A stretch of 64,000 nucleotides of DNA, from contig NC_003076.8 in assembly GCF_000001735.4 (NCBI RefSeq), positions 3,720,001-3,784,000 on the forward strand. Reading direction: 5' to 3'. The position numbers were made by a program, and so were the translations under genes. The stretch comes from Arabidopsis thaliana. Taxonomy: Eukaryota; Streptophyta; Magnoliopsida; Brassicales; Brassicaceae. Positions 13,815 through 25,068 of this stretch are shown one piece after another (the stretch's first letter is position 1; each line of letters begins with the position of its first letter). The notes under the pieces were generated by a model. That model did no database searches, had not been told where the DNA came from, and saw only the letters and a program-made list of their open reading frames with translations.

Positions 13815-15015
13815 TTACACTTTCCTTCTCTTGTGGCTTAGGATGAAATCATCATCATCATCGTCATCATCATCGACGACTTTCTTCTTCTTTCTCGCAT
13901 CTAAACCGTTGTTCTTGGATGCAGATGTTCTTTGAGAACTCTCCGCTTTACTAGAAAACGTTGGTGCCGATTTACTCGGTGTCCCCATTCGAATTTGCTT
14001 CATTTTTCTCTGCTTTTTCTCAAAGGCTCGCTTCGCCTTTTCGGGAGACAACATACCATGTTCCATAAGCCTGATTCAACACATTTATAACCATTCAAGT
14101 TTTAGCTATAAATGAGCCAAGACAATGTACTAGAAGTTCATCATAATGACTTGTCAATAGTGTTTTTCTCACCAGAACTCAGCCATTTCACTCCCAGGTA
14201 TTTGTTTCGACAAGGATTCATAGAATATCCTCAAGGGCTCTCTCTGCAAAATGCAAAAGACAGATAAACCAAGAATCAAGAGCATGATCATAAAACAGAG
14301 ATCTAATAAAGCAATCATTAAAGATGTCTAATAACCTCTTCAGGAGGATCAAACTTTTGTCCAGCTAATGAATAAACCTTCTTCTCTCTTTTCGCTTTCC
14401 CTTTCACCAAGCTTACTGTTGCAGATGTTGTTTTCGCTTTCACCAAGCTCACTACTGTAGATGTTGTTTGCGCTTTCCCTTTCACCAAGCTCGCTGCTGC
14501 AGATGTTGTTGCTATGGTTTTCACTGAATTTATAGGTACTTTGGGCTTTGCCTTCACAAAAGTTTTGCAGAAAATATGTTACAAGTTCGACCTAGAAACC
14601 AAAATATCCGAAAACCACGTCATGATGAAAACTTCGATCTACAACGAATCCGAGTCTTAACAATAAAATTTTCCACAGAAGTTTTATCTAACAATGAACA
14701 ATCTACAATTCGATGCACTCCTTTAGAGCTAGATCGGCTTTAATCCTTAAGGAATTTATAAAAATCAGAGAACCCAAATCAGAAACTTGCGATCAAAAAC
14801 TTTAACACAAGAGTTTTCCCGATTGATACCTCGGATTTCGCCGTGACGGTAGAAACAGAGGATCTGGGTTTAGAATCCGACATGATCGGTCTGCTAGAGG
14901 TCGCGATCTTCTTTTTGTCCTTAATAGACGGATCGATCTTGACTCTGGAAGAAAGAGAAGAAGACGCATCGCGTGGCTCGCTCTTAGCTGAACTAGGTCT
15001 CTCCTGTGTCGCCAT
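13815..15015 (-). CDS. Uncharacterised basic protein with C-terminal poly-Asp tract
   Basis: Four coding exons on the minus strand, 15015-14830, 14551-14336, 14243-14173 and 14070-13815, join in frame to give 242 residues. The N-terminus is Ser/Lys-rich. The second exon has three related copies of SLVK(G/A)K, then a short conserved-looking block (QKFDPPEEVIRHL region and REPLRIFYESLSKQIPGSEM). The C-terminal exon is Lys-rich and ends with KKKKVV, nine aspartates and ILSHKRRKV, which resembles a nuclear signal beside an acidic patch. No enzyme domain is visible. The mix of basic and acidic low complexity suggests a nuclear, perhaps chromatin-associated protein; that is inference only. It fits At5g11600 by order (from memory), described as unknown. 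The gap to the neighbouring exostosin gene (15568) and the upstream region to 15200 hold no other frame. Confidence 0.85.
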
Positions 15016-15568
15016 GAAAAAGCTCAGATTAACCTGAAGTTCAGCTCAACTACTTTTTCTGCTTGAAAAATCCGACAATGATTCCTTGAGCAAAGAGAGA
15101 TGCAATCTTCCGATTAAGTCTTGCCGCTTTCCTAGTTATGTAATGAAACGGTAAAAACTGGAAAGTTAAAAACGAACGATTTGCGGTTACCATATTAACG
15201 GTAATTTAAAAATTTACACGAGGAATAATAAACACTCACCAATTGGAGGTTTTACACCTTTTTTTTACAAAGTTGTAAAAATTTGTTGAATGATGAATCT
15301 TTTAAAAGAAATAAGTATATAATTGTGGTAATCAATAAAAGTAACCAGATTATTTTCTTAATTTTGAAATACTTTGATTAAATACTAATTTTTAACCTTT
15401 GAAAAAGTTTTACAAGTTCATTAACTTAACAATGGATCTATTTGTAATCAAGTCCAATTGGCTAATATGAATCAGTAATCTACAAAATACAATCTTCCGG
15501 AGACGTAGTTAATTATTGGCAAGTAGCAAAGGCCAAACCAAAACCCTTGTCAAACCTAATTAATCTGG

Positions 15569-17952
15569 CTAAAACGTTTGAAAAACTCGGTTATACCAAA
15601 CCGAATGAAGAATCATATGAAATATATCATACCGAACCGGTTCACCATCATGCCACATGAAATGTTTTTGAACCTTCAAAACCCTCTTTTGCATCTCCAC
15701 GTATCTCCTCACCGGAATCGATATCAGAATCTTCCTTAGATTCGGGATCTCTTTCTCCGGCACAAACACTGCGAAAGATTCCCAATTCAGAATCTCAAGA
15801 AACGGTGGCACAAAGTTATCAGAGATAATCACCGGAACACAACCGTACAAAATCGACTCAACCACTCTAGGGCTATTAACCTCGTAACCTTTAGCGCAAA
15901 CGCAGAATCTGCTGCGTTTCATGTAACGGATGTATGATTTATGATCGATACGATTAAAGATCTTCATATCTTGTTCAGGTCTCGATGACCATTGGTTAAG
16001 CAAGATGGGTCTAACGTAACCGTGCAAGCTCCCGGCGAAAAAAGCGAGGATGGTTCGCTTGGAAGGGCGGCTACCTCCAATTTTTCCGTTTGGATTTTGC
16101 AAAGAAGAGACTTTAGTTTCCGGCAAAGAAACATCTTTTCCGACCACAAAGTCTATGCCAACATCGGCGTTACAGAGTGCTCTGATGCAGTTTATGTACG
16201 GTCCCCTAGTCTCGGTTGGAGCCTATAACAAATGTGAAATTATTTTTTTCTTAAAATCTCATTAAGAAATTTTCTTTTAGTTTTTTTTTTCTTCCATTTT
16301 TCATAAAATATGTATTAAAATGGATGCAAACTAGATGCAAACAAGGCTAGAGTACAAATGATGCTAACATTTATATATGATCAACAAATGAATTTTGTTA
16401 GAGTACTTAAATTATGGTTTTATTTGAAAGATACACTTTATTCTAGCTTGTAAAACCAAACAAAAACTATATAGGTTTTTAAAGCACATACCCAGTCATG
16501 GCAAGCGGTGAAGAAATGATCGGAGCCACAAGTTCTATTCCAGGAAGGGTAGTTGGAAGCGATGAGATCAATGTAGTTTCCAAGATATTTAACAAGATTA
16601 TTACGACTGTGAGAGTCATGAACGTAAAGTTTCTGTTGAAGAATTCTTGAACTGAAAGGTATGTAGAATAAATGAGCTTTGGTGGGATCTTTTGTCAAGA
16701 ATCTATGGCTACTCTCCATTAGTTTCATAAACCATCCTTCTGATGCGTAAATCCCTTCCATTATTGCCTCAGGCTGATGGAAAATTGGTCTATCCCCTTC
16801 CGAGTAGACATACACTTTCAGAGTTTGTTCCATTAGCTCATAGCTCCTGCAAGAGATGGATCATTTATAACCAATTGTGTTTTTCTCTTTTTTAGTAAAA
16901 AACATGCATTATTCGGAATTGAATTTGGGTAGCGACAAATCAACGGTACTAACACAAAAAGTGTTTGTTTCAAATTTAAATATTGTTTGCACTTGCATCA
17001 TGTTTTTTTTTTTTTTGTCAAAAACACTTGCATCATGTAGTTCCACATATTTTGTAAGAAAACACAATTTTCATGATTATTGTTTCCGTTTCAAACGACC
17101 ACCAATAATAAACACTAAAATATGGTGTTCTCTTTTGAAAATAAAACACTAGAATTAGACCTTTGCTATTCTCTGTCCTTATTATATATGTATTGCTAGA
17201 TTGGTTAATATAGATGTTAGACCTTTTGAAGATGGATATGTTGTGGTAGAGAGGTGCGTAAAGAGTATCATCTTTCTTGACCAAAGCCGCTTTCTTGATC
17301 TTGTCTCTTGCAGTTTTAAGCTCTTGGTCCACTTTTGATCCCCAGAGAGGTGCCTATGAACATGAAAAATGTAGAAAACAGGGAATGAACGAGTGTCGAT
17401 GAGTAATAAGGATTTAGAACTTGCGGTAAAAACTTAATAACATTTGCATACAAGTGAATTTTTTGGATCATTATGCCGCTTCAATATCATATTGTTCATC
17501 TGCTTTATTGATATGACAATTGATGGTGGCTTTGTTATGCTCCTATGGGGATATTTCTTGCGGATTTGAGGAATCTTTGGTTGAAGAGGATGCAGAGAAC
17601 TTGCAGTTTCATTGCTTCTTCTACGTTGTCCAGAAGCTTCTATTTTGTGAGAATCATTCAGAAACTTGTGCTCAGAACTCTTCAATACCTCTGTAGTTCT
17701 GTTATACGGTTTAAGCCCGGTGGATGCTTCTTGAGATGCAAGAAACGTTTCATTTTCAGCACTTTTAGTCGTATCATTGGATTTTCTGAATTCAGAAATA
17801 GTGCTGTTTCCAGGTGAAACAATAGATAGTAGTACTGGAGAGAGCTCAAAATACTGAAGGCCTGAAACGAAGGCAACAACCAGAACCATGAGAAGAACAA
17901 CTCTACAGGTTTCCACTTGGCCTATAAACCGCAAAACCCGACTTTGATCCAT
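15569..17952 (-). CDS. Exostosin-family (GT47) glycosyltransferase, type II membrane protein
   Basis: Coding exons on the minus strand are 17952-17452, 17353-17223, 16846-16492 and 16222-15569, joining in frame to 546 residues. A single hydrophobic segment (about residues 18-38, VVLLMVLVVAFVSG) after a short N-terminus makes this a Golgi type II membrane protein. A Ser/Asn-rich stem follows, then the GT47 domain: ELMEQTLKVYVYSEGDRP, HLFYIPFSS, the CHDWAPTETRGP motif formed across a splice junction, and RSRFCVCAKGYEVNSPRVVE with the nucleotide-sugar-binding glutamate. GT47 members build xyloglucan, pectin, xylan or arabinan side chains; the substrate here is unknown. A 91-nt 5' UTR intron (18049-17959) ending a few bases before the ATG is likely. 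It fits At5g11610 (from memory). Confidence 0.92.
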
Positions 17953-18455
17953 CAAAACCTGGAAACAAATTATTACCTTAGATTTCCAGTGATATAAATG
18001 TATCTCTTCTTCCTGAAATAAGTTGCAGAAACAGAACTTGATCACTTACAGAGATATCAGGTAAGAGCTTGAGATGATGTTTGTTGATATATAGAACTGT
18101 CGAATCTGAGCGTTTCTTTGAAGTTACTTGGAGTGATCATCAGGAGAGGAAGATTCAGACAAATAATTAACAGGCAAAGAGACAAGACAAGGCAATCGAT
18201 GGCTTTAAATTTTGTTCAATCAAAGTCTTGACTAATTATGTATTTTTGTAGATATTTTGTATTGGACTGATAAGCCAACAAGGTATGATAATAACTTTTC
18301 TCAAATTATCAGAAGACACCCCTTAATTATCTATGTTTGATCAATTATGACCCATAGTTTTATTTTTTTAAGAGCAGCCTCTGTTTTTTTTTTCCTACTA
18401 TTATTTTTGCAACATTTAAACCATACCTATGAACCTATAATAATATATATATTAA

Positions 18456-18688
18456 GAGCATCTCCATCGGGAGTTTCTGGATCAGAATGTCTATTAAAAC
18501 AGAATAAAAAATTCGAAAAAGGTGGAGAGAGAGTAAAAACGTTTCTCATTTGAGAAACTCAAAGAAACCTATTTTTGCTTTTGTTTTGTTTTGATTGGTT
18601 CAAAAAATAATAAAAAAATTAAATAATAAAATAATAATAAAATTTATATTATTTTATAAAATTGGGTTTCTCACCGATGGAGATGGTC
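18456..18688. mobile_element. Non-autonomous PIF/Harbinger-like MITE (233 bp)
   Basis: Terminal inverted repeats of 15 bp, GAGCATCTCCATCGG at 18456-18470 and its complement at 18674-18688 with one mismatch, are flanked on both sides by TAA (18453-18455 and 18689-18691), the three-base target duplication typical of PIF/Harbinger elements. The interior is AT-rich, has no coding capacity and holds a hairpin, GTTTCTCA-TT-TGAGAAAC, near 18540. It sits between the exostosin gene promoter and the SWIM/RING gene. Confidence 0.75.
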
Positions 18689-18691
18689 TAA

Positions 18692-19075
18692 CCACTCTGT
18701 TAACAAAGTACTAAACTTTGTTAGTGGTTAAGTTGACCTGATTAGTATACATTATATCTGAATGTAGTAACTACACAATCCAAGAAAAACAATGAATGTA
18801 TAATTTAACGTTCGATATGTATATATGAATTTCAGTGTCAGCGTTTGCGTCCCGCACTCTCCTCTGCAACGTGATCCAAGCATCGGAAGTTGCGAATTTC
18901 TGTGTTTCCCACAAGAGAAATTAAATCCTCAGCATCATGGTTTTTTTTTTTGTAAATTTAATATTCTTGTATTAGTATAAAAATATTGTTGTTGTTAAAT
19001 GTACAGTACCTTGTTTAAAATTATAGTATTAACAATTAATCAATCACATAACAATCAATCCTTTAATTAACATCC
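18692..19075. other. Intergenic stretch between MITE and SWIM/RING gene
   Basis: AT-rich; it should contain the 3' UTR of the minus-strand SWIM/RING gene. A slightly GC-richer patch at 18835-18920 has no convincing reading frame. Nothing else seen. Confidence 0.5.
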
Positions 19076-20127
19076 TCAACATGGCCGTTGGCTCGTGCCA
19101 ACCCCATCCTCCACTTCCTCATCAACGTAAGGAGCTAAATTCAAATAACAATTACCGTGGCAGTTCTCGTTATTATCACCAACATTAGGATTCTTACTCG
19201 ATCTATTTGCTGGCCACCGTGCACGGCATACCACACAGATGGCCGGCCGCCGTCCACGACTCTTTCTCCACGCCAGCATGCATTCATCATGAACCTTGTT
19301 CTTGCATACTCTGCACTTCACCACCGCGGTTTCCTTCTCCTTCCCTCCACCATTTCCACCGTCTACGTTTTCTATTGCGATAATATCGTCTAGACATATT
19401 GGACATGTTGCCGGCTCTTCATCCACCTCATTTTCCTATTCAATATAACAAATGATATATGCATGTAAGATCTATTTATATCCCCTAAAAGTAAAGTAAA
19501 ATTTTATTTAAAACATTGGTTATTTAGGAGTATTTGTTTAGCGGTGTAAAACAATACATGTAGTTTAGATATATTTTTATGTAAAACGACGTAATAAATT
19601 TTTTTAACAACCATTTCCCATTACAACGACGACAATTATATTCGTACAGGGTAAAAGAAGATTACCATTTTACTGGTGGAGGAGGATGAGTTAGTAGTAT
19701 AGCCGGGTTGAGAAGTGGTGGCTGGGAAAAGCTGAAGAAACCGTTGTTGGAGGCGGAAACTGGCGAGGCAGTCAGGCCGTGTCGGGGCAGAGAAGAGGTG
19801 GAAGAGGAGGCATGTCCGGAGTCTCCGTTGCCTGAGACACTTATCGTCGAGAGGAATTCCAAGAACTCGGATTAAGACAAACAAGATGTGTTTGCACGGC
19901 TTCTTACGGTCGGGACAAGTGCAAGTAGGTGTGGCCATTAGCGTCACTGTGTAGACGTTACACGTTGCACCAAGAACGTGAAAAGTTCCTGCATTAGGAC
20001 GGTGGAGAAGACGGATCCGGTGACGGAGAGCTCGAAGTATCCTATCTGCCACCGGTTGAGCCAAGAAATGCCGTTGGTCACGGTTACTTACGTACGGGGA
20101 TATTTGATTGGATCCGACAGATTCCAT
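19076..20127 (-). CDS. SWIM zinc-finger plus RING-type protein (putative E3 ligase)
   Basis: Two minus-strand exons, 20127-19666 and 19435-19076, join in frame to 273 residues. The N-terminal half has a SWIM zinc finger: Cys69-x-Cys71, then Cys78-x-His80 (CTCPDRKKPCKH). The C-terminal exon carries a RING-like finger starting with CPICLDD (about 165), then CRVCKNKVHDEC and CVVCRARW, giving four cysteine pairs with an intervening His. SWIM followed by RING is the layout of the ZSWIM2/MEX ubiquitin-ligase group, so a ubiquitin E3 role is likely; the substrate is unknown. Old annotations call this locus MAPKKK-related (At5g11620, from memory), which the sequence does not support because there is no kinase domain. 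It is divergently arranged with the NOXY2-type gene, the start codons being 417 bp apart. Confidence 0.9.
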
Positions 20128-20544
20128 GATTTTTGAGAATTCCGTTACGGCAGTTGGAGAATTTATGCGAGATATATATATTCGTGTTAAGTATATAGGT
20201 ACAGTTACTTATACATACACGTCATGTAATCTGTGCGGAGATTCTTTGTATGAAACGTTGGCACACGTGTGGAATAACGGCGACGTGTAGGAGATCACAA
20301 AGACGGCGTTACACGGAAGGTAAAGTTTACTTGGTTTACTGGATCGAAAATTAAACAATTTTAGACGTCGTGTGGTTTTTGGTATGACTGTGGGACATCA
20401 TGCCGTTTGTCTGTCATTGACTTTTTGTTTGATAACGTCGTCGTTTTTGGTTAAACCTCGAAAAACCCCTCTCTCTCTTTCTTGCTCTTGTTAACCTAGA
20501 AATCAAAATCTCAGCTTCACCATTCGTTTCGTTTTTCCGGCAAA
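20128..20544. promoter_or_regulatory. Divergent promoter region with an ACGT-core cluster
   Basis: This 417-bp spacer must hold both promoters and both 5' UTRs. A TATA-like run (20170-20181) is close to the minus-strand start. A perfect 10-bp palindrome CACACGTGTG (20262-20271) contains a G-box, ACGTGT (ABRE core) follows at 20283, and further ACGT cores occur near 20218 and 20365. Such clusters are targets of bZIP and bHLH factors. Which gene they serve cannot be read. Confidence 0.5.
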
Positions 20545-21529
20545 ATGGCTTCACGATGTCGATCTTTGTCAAAACCAGCGTTTTCTGCGTTTAGATCTGC
20601 AATGAACAAGCCATCTATTCGTCCCAAATCGGCTTCATCATTCATCGGCGTCCCTCCTTCGCCTGGATTTTCGAGGTAAAACGGATTTGAGTTGGATTCG
20701 TATTCGTGAGTTCTCGATTGATGTAATTCATAAAAGGTTTTGTTTTTGGATTTGACAGGCCGATTGGTCAGCTGGGTTCGCTTCAATCGTTGCTTCCATT
20801 GTACAGTGCGGTGGCTTCAGCTAGATTGACTTCGTGCCTGGGTATCGATTCACAGAATTCTAGGTCATTAGCTCAGGGTATGCTCTGCAGTGCGAATCCA
20901 GGAGTTTGATATTCTTCCAAATGTTTTGTGTTTAGTATATCTGTAAGCAACTTTTTTTTTTAAAACTCTTTGATCTTTGCATAGCTTCGAACTTGCATGT
21001 TGTTTACTGTTGGTAGTATCAAATCAGAGACCTTTGATTCTCCTAATGCAGAATCTGTAGCAGTGTATAGTTTTGAAATTGCTTTAATTGGATAGCTCTG
21101 TGAAACTTTAATACCCATCTTTGCAAAAATGAGCATTGACACTGAACTCAGAGAATTGTCGTAGATATCTGACTTTTTGCCGTATCAAAAATTGTATGAT
21201 CTTGCTTTCCCATTCCTTTCACATTGTTCAATTTCACTAGGGCTATTGCGGTTTTCAGAACTTCAGTTAGTGTTTGCAGGGACATAGGTTCTTTGGTTAC
21301 ACAAACACTAATTGAAAACTTGTTTTGGCATAAGAATGCTTGTATTGGCTTGAAGATGAAAAATATGTCATGTTGGTGTTACTCTTTCTTCATCTTCTCT
21401 TCGTTAAACTTCTGTAGTACTGATTGAAAACAACTGAAACAAGTATGTGTTGAATGCCACATGTTTTCTAATGTATTTTTGGTGTCTCGCATGTTTTTTG
21501 CAGAGCTTGGCTTAAGCGTGCCTCGATAA
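20545..21529 (+). CDS. NOXY2: Small mitochondrial-type protein (NOXY2-like)
   Basis: Three coding exons, 20545-20675, 20759-20877 and 21504-21529, give 91 residues. The N-terminus is rich in Arg and Ser with no acids (MASRCRSLSKPAFSAFRSA), as in a mitochondrial targeting peptide. The body reads RPIGQLGSLQSLLPLYSAVASARLTS and the last exon adds the short tail ELGLSVPR. This matches a small plant family of mitochondrial proteins linked in Arabidopsis to oxylipin response (NOXY2, At5g11630, from memory). No catalytic motif is visible. The 626-bp second intron is long for so small a gene, and the family is known for alternative 3' ends, so other isoforms may exist. The stretch 21530-22007 holds 3' UTR and the next promoter. 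Confidence 0.82.
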
Positions 21530-22007
21530 TGAGACCAGACTCGAAGAAAATGGATTCGAGATTCTCCGCATTTTAGATTTGCTGGTCTATTTCAGTCACT
21601 CAGATCAGTTTCTGTTTTCTGGATGATAAAACACTCTTCTTTCGTTACCGCATCCAATTAAGTTCACAATTTCGTTTGTGAATTTCTATCTTCAACACAT
21701 CAAAGATTGAACAATAACAGTCTCCTTACTATGTCATTGGTGTTCACAAGTTATGATTTTAGTATTTGATTATTGGCTAGCTTTTATTTTCTTAATTGTG
21801 TATATGAGTTATTCAAAATTTGATTCCTATTTAAAATGAAATATGTGTCATCTATCACATGAGTCATGAGACGTCCAAACTTCTGGAAGTAGTAGATAAA
21901 CGCCTTGCCGTTTCTTGATATGTAAACGACGTGACGTCTGATGTGATTTCAAACAAACCTTTACCAGCTCTTCTACAGCACGGAGAGATTCGTCGGAGAT
22001 AGCAAAC

Positions 22008-23703
22008 ATGGAGAAGAAACGCGAAGGAGTAATCGAAGGAATGAGTCGGATCGTATCAGATCCTTACTACTTCCTCCATTTCATGGCCTTTTTCTCTTAC
22101 CTCCCGATTCGTAGCTCCGCCGCACCGTACACTTCTCATCGACTCTTCGACAGAGAAATCCAAGCATTTCTAGCGTTTCTTATGTTTTCCGCCATTAAGG
22201 TTTGAATTTTGCTTAAATCTCTAACTTCATTGTTTCCTGTTTCACCGATTTCGTTTTTGTAGATGGTGAGGGAGGAAACATGGGAAGCTTTCGTTGCTGA
22301 TAGTTTACTCTATGCTAAGGTAACTCTAGCTGATTTCAGATTCTTTGTCAGTCACTTTTATGATTCATGTGAAATCTACTGATTACACATTTTCTTTGCC
22401 TAGATCTTTCTTATTGCGGTTTCGTTGATTATGGATTATCGAGTGGCGGTCTGGTTTAGTATCATATTTTCAGGTCAGCTCAATTTCTATATCTTGATTA
22501 AATATATCTGAAAATATATGGGAGATGCAGATTTGAAGTTTGATTGATTTGAATGTTTCCTTTTGCAGTTATATATCTATTAGCTCAACAACCAGCATTT
22601 AGTAAACTAGGTATGGGAAGATTCTTCAAGTTCTTGCTTTAAGTTGTGTTTTTGTAAAATGCTTAAACGTTTTGCAGGAACTGCGAAGAAGCTAACACCT
22701 ATGCAGTTGGAGGATTTGTTATCAGATGGTAACACAACAAAATACTGGTTGGTATGTGGCTACTTGGCTTTATTCTTCTACTTGATAATGTTGTTGATCT
22801 TTTCAAGTTAGTGAGCTTGTGATAGCAGATGATACAGTTGATAAACCAAGGACTAGTTTTTTTGGTAGCTAAAATGATTTGATTATGTTTAGCAGTGCTT
22901 ACACTCAGATTCTAGTAAAGCATAAGGTCTATGAAGCTAGATTTATATAGCCTCCCCTTACTATTTTGACATCAAATTTTGTCCCTTTTTTTTGGTTAGG
23001 TGTCAAACCAATTAAGAAACAGAACTGATCTGCAACATCTTAATTAGTGAAAGCTCAAAAGGGTACTGTTGTAACTATTATTTATGATGATGTGCTTTCA
23101 CACCTTTTGCAGATAGAATTCTTTGCATGTAGTTCATCCAAGTGTGTTCGTTCTAGCCGTTGCTTTCCTGAGCTCTCCATCACGTAAGCTTTGTGTAAAG
23201 AAAAAATATCCCAATTTCACTGTTTGTCTAAAGATACACGCTCACTCACCTTCCATTTCTTCAGGTACTCGAATAATCTTTTGTCTTTTGGAACTGTCGA
23301 TCTTGGACTTTTCCCTAATACTGCGGCAAAGTTTGGAATATCTCTTGCTGGTAACAGTCCTTGGCGAACTCAATTATTTGCACAAATTTAGAACACATTG
23401 AGTCTTTGTTATGGGAAGCAACTGATATCAGTGTTGTGTAACATATGTAGGTGGAATGTCTCAGCTTCCCACATACATATTGTTTGAAAAGGGTGTCGAA
23501 GTTTCTCGGTTCCCAGACTTTTATGTTGACGCTGCACCTTCTTTACCCATAACCAAGGTTTGCTTCGACCCACTTGCCAAGAAATCAAATTTGCAACGGC
23601 TGCAAGGCTTTAATGTAATCCCTTAATGTTGATATTGCAGAAACTTTTGTGTCAACATTTTGAGCTTGATCGGCTTCTGCTCGACTATATAAACGGAACA
23701 TAG
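22008..23703 (+). CDS. TMX2-like thioredoxin-fold transmembrane protein
   Basis: Nine coding exons (22008-22199, 22263-22319, 22404-22473, 22569-22610, 22678-22751, 23113-23183, 23265-23350, 23451-23557, 23641-23703) join in frame to 253 residues. The N-terminal half has several hydrophobic segments (about 22-35, 52-66, 84-118) and the second half is a thioredoxin-like fold beginning WLIEFFACSSSKC, with TVDLGLFPNTAAKFGIS and LPTYILFEKGVEVSRFP, including the conserved cis-Pro region. Mammalian TMX2 sits in the ER membrane and has SNDC instead of the usual CxxC. Here the motif is Cys151-SSSK-Cys156, so redox activity by a classic CxxC is doubtful. An ER or other endomembrane location is likely. 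It fits At5g11640 (from memory). Confidence 0.9.
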
Positions 23704-24944
23704 CTGGAGAAAACGAGTAAACGGATATACGACTATCTGGCTTCTCCTGCAAGAGCAGTATGAACACATCAACACACCATTGGACTACCACATTCGTATG
23801 TTTATTCTCTTTTAGTGGGGATATTTGGTGAGGCTCTGCCAGAGAAAAAAGGACAGATTATATTTTAGTGCTATAGAGAGATAGAAAGATTCTGTTGAAA
23901 TTTTATGGGGATTGAGTTTCGACAAAGAATTCTTGAATACGATGGTAAAATGAAATCTCAATTTCTGACTTTGAAATTTAATGCCTTTCGTTTTCATGAC
24001 TTTTAAGACTTGTCGGCACTCCCACGTCTCTAATGTACTTCCTATATATCCATGTGTGGACTAAAACTAACATCAATCAAATGAGAAAAAATCGAACACA
24101 AAAAAAAAGTTATTTTGATGATAGGAATTAATGATGGATCGTGCGGCGACAACGTTTTCCAAACATTGTGTGTATACCTACCATTTATTTTCGTAAAACA
24201 TTCCAAAATTGTTATGCAGTGAAAGGAACAATAAACAAGTAGTATGTGATAAAAAGCATCGTTATCTTTAAAAGACGTGTGATTAAGAGTTGATGAACAA
24301 GAAAATTATACACTTGGTAAAGGTGTTGCCTAGTGGCAGAGTCTGGTCAACATGTTCCAATGCTTACAAATTCCCAGTTAAGCCATTAATTAATGATTGA
24401 TTAAAAATCCCTTGGCTCTGCTTATTTCTACACTTTCTCGTCTCTATCGTTTTATTTACATATATAAGCATATAATAAATACACCATCATATGAAGATTT
24501 GTATAATAAATATGAGATTAGTACAATTCATTAAAAAATATAAGAATGTGTCAAAATCTTACTAATCAAATCATCATATAAGGCATACAAGTCTCCATTT
24601 AAGGAAATAATATAATTTTTGTTATAAAGAAAATCAGTTTCTCAAAACGCGGTTTTTGAGCCGAGTCGCAAGTAAATTAATTTAAATCATTAAATGTTGG
24701 AAGTAACGGACCATATATCCAACTTACCAACGGTTCCCGACCGAACTCACGCAGAAACACCGTATCTGCACCGTCCAAATCTCTGACTTAATCGCTCAAC
24801 AACATTACTACATGATCTCGTTAGTTCAACAACCAATGAGATATAGCCACGTAGTCACTCACACGATCATCCGCCACTGCATCAGATTAATGAAAACTTC
24901 TGATTTTTGTCGTCTTTCTTCTAACTCATTGAAGTATTCACCCC
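23704..24944. other. Intergenic: 3' UTR, AT-rich spacer and promoter
   Basis: The first part should be the 3' UTR of the TMX2-like gene. The rest is AT-rich with no supported frame. The last 250 bp are GC-richer and lead into the TATA box of the hydrolase gene. Confidence 0.5.
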
Positions 24945-24950
24945 TATAAA
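24945..24950 (+). promoter_or_regulatory. Probable TATA box of the hydrolase gene
   Basis: TATAAA in CCCCTATAAATTGAG, 119 bp upstream of the ATG at 25069. The spacing fits a short 5' UTR of about 90 bp. Confidence 0.5.
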
Positions 24951-25068
24951 TTGAGTCCCACCATTTCCCCCAAATTTCTGACATTTTTCTCTGTTACACG
25001 CTTTCCTTCTTCTTCTCTTTCTCCGATTTTTATTTTTTTTACTATTTGTGATTTTGAATTTTCCGGCG

